Origin: CAYJFX01 sp964370315
Lineage (GTDB): Bacteria; Spirochaetota; Spirochaetia; Treponematales; Treponemataceae
Direction of reading: 5' to 3'
NCBI GenBank assembly: GCA_964370315.1
Contig: CAYJIS010000027.1
Coordinates: 1-25,029, forward strand
DNA: 25,029 nucleotides
Part shown: piece by piece, positions 24,731-25,029 of the stretch
How the letters are laid out: every line of letters starts with the position of its first letter
Numbering within the stretch: position 1 is the first letter of the stretch
Made by a program: the position numbers and the translations under genes
Notes under the pieces: model-generated
Told to the model about the DNA's origin: nothing
What the model saw: only the letters and a program-made list of their open reading frames with translations
The model's database searches: none

Positions 24731-25029
24731 TTACTTAAACCATCCTTTTGTTCTATTTGCAAACTTAACGAGCATTAACATTACCGGTACTTCTACCAAT
24801 ACACCAACAATGGTTGCAAGAGCTACAGGGCTATCTGTTCCAAAAAGTGATATTGCAACTGCTACAGAAAGTTCAAAAAAATTTGAAGCACCAATCATAC
24901 CGGCTGGAGCTGCTATTTCATGAGGTAATTTTAAAGCCTTACTTGAAAAATATGCAATAGCAAAAATTAACACCGTTTGAATAGTTAAAGGAATTGCGAT
25001 TAATACAATGTGTAAAGGATTACTTAAAA
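24731..25029 (-). CDS. ACR3-family arsenite efflux transporter (C-terminal part)
   Basis: The reading frame is open to the window edge, so only about the last 98 residues are seen and the start lies outside. The sequence PHEIAAPAGMIGASNFFELSVAVAISLFG, then ALATIVGVLVEVPVMLMLVKFANRTKGWF, is the highly conserved end of ACR3 permeases, which export arsenite across the inner membrane. The preceding IAIPLTIQTVLIFAIAYF matches the penultimate helices of the family. A GTG at 24973 is internal, not the start. Convergent with addA; each gene has its own terminator. Confidence 0.93.
   Translation of the reverse strand, partial: LSNPLHIVLIAIPLTIQTVLIFAIAYFSSKALKLPHEIAAPAGMIGASNFFELSVAVAISLFGTDSPVALATIVGVLVEVPVMLMLVKFANRTKGWFK

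Overview
This is a low-GC bacterial chromosomal window, apparently about one third G+C by eye. The best guess is a spirochaete close to Treponema. I base that on the lipoprotein and beta-barrel gene style, the rnc/acpP/rpmF cluster, the Gx-transporter gene, the large AddB-type nuclease gene beside an AddA-type gene, and the DRTGG plus GHKL-ATPase pair. The genus is inference; no rRNA is present to settle it.

Layout. Positions 1-3591 (minus strand) hold a lipoprotein gene, an outer-membrane-barrel-like gene and a second, paralogous lipoprotein gene cut by the window start. Positions 3681-4934 (minus) hold rpmF and acpP behind two tandem consensus promoters, a strong terminator, then rnc. A tRNA-Gly(UCC) gene with its own promoter and terminator lies at 5097-5241. 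It is divergent from a 956-residue secreted M16-like protein (5286-8156) that has lost the zinc motif. An OPT-family transporter (8168-9817, minus) converges on that gene.

Positions 9923-13161 (plus) hold a three-gene operon: purine nucleoside phosphorylase, MTA/SAH deaminase and an MtnA-like isomerase. Together these could convert 5'-methylthioadenosine through methylthioinosine to methylthioribulose-1-phosphate. Next come a DRTGG protein, a GHKL anti-sigma-type ATPase, 5-formyl-THF cyclo-ligase, a Gx transporter and an EcfT-like membrane protein (13200-15798).

On the minus strand, 15810-17664 holds a gene of unknown function downstream of a membrane-anchored LuxR-type regulator. Four 10-bp-phased direct repeats lie between them. 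On the plus strand, 17931-24445 holds an AddB-like and an AddA-like gene with a 4-nt start/stop overlap, encoding a RecBCD-type end-resection nuclease. A terminator and a large hairpin follow. The window ends in the C-terminus of an ACR3 arsenite exporter (minus).

Most notable is promoter placement. Several genes have a -35/-10 pair spaced 17 bp with the -10 only 5-9 nt before the start codon and no Shine-Dalgarno sequence, which predicts leaderless mRNAs. Genes inside operons, and genes with leaders, carry ordinary AAGGA/GGAG sites. Other items are an 80-bp imperfect palindrome that places the stop codons of two convergent genes in opposite arms, and the phased repeats upstream of the unknown gene.
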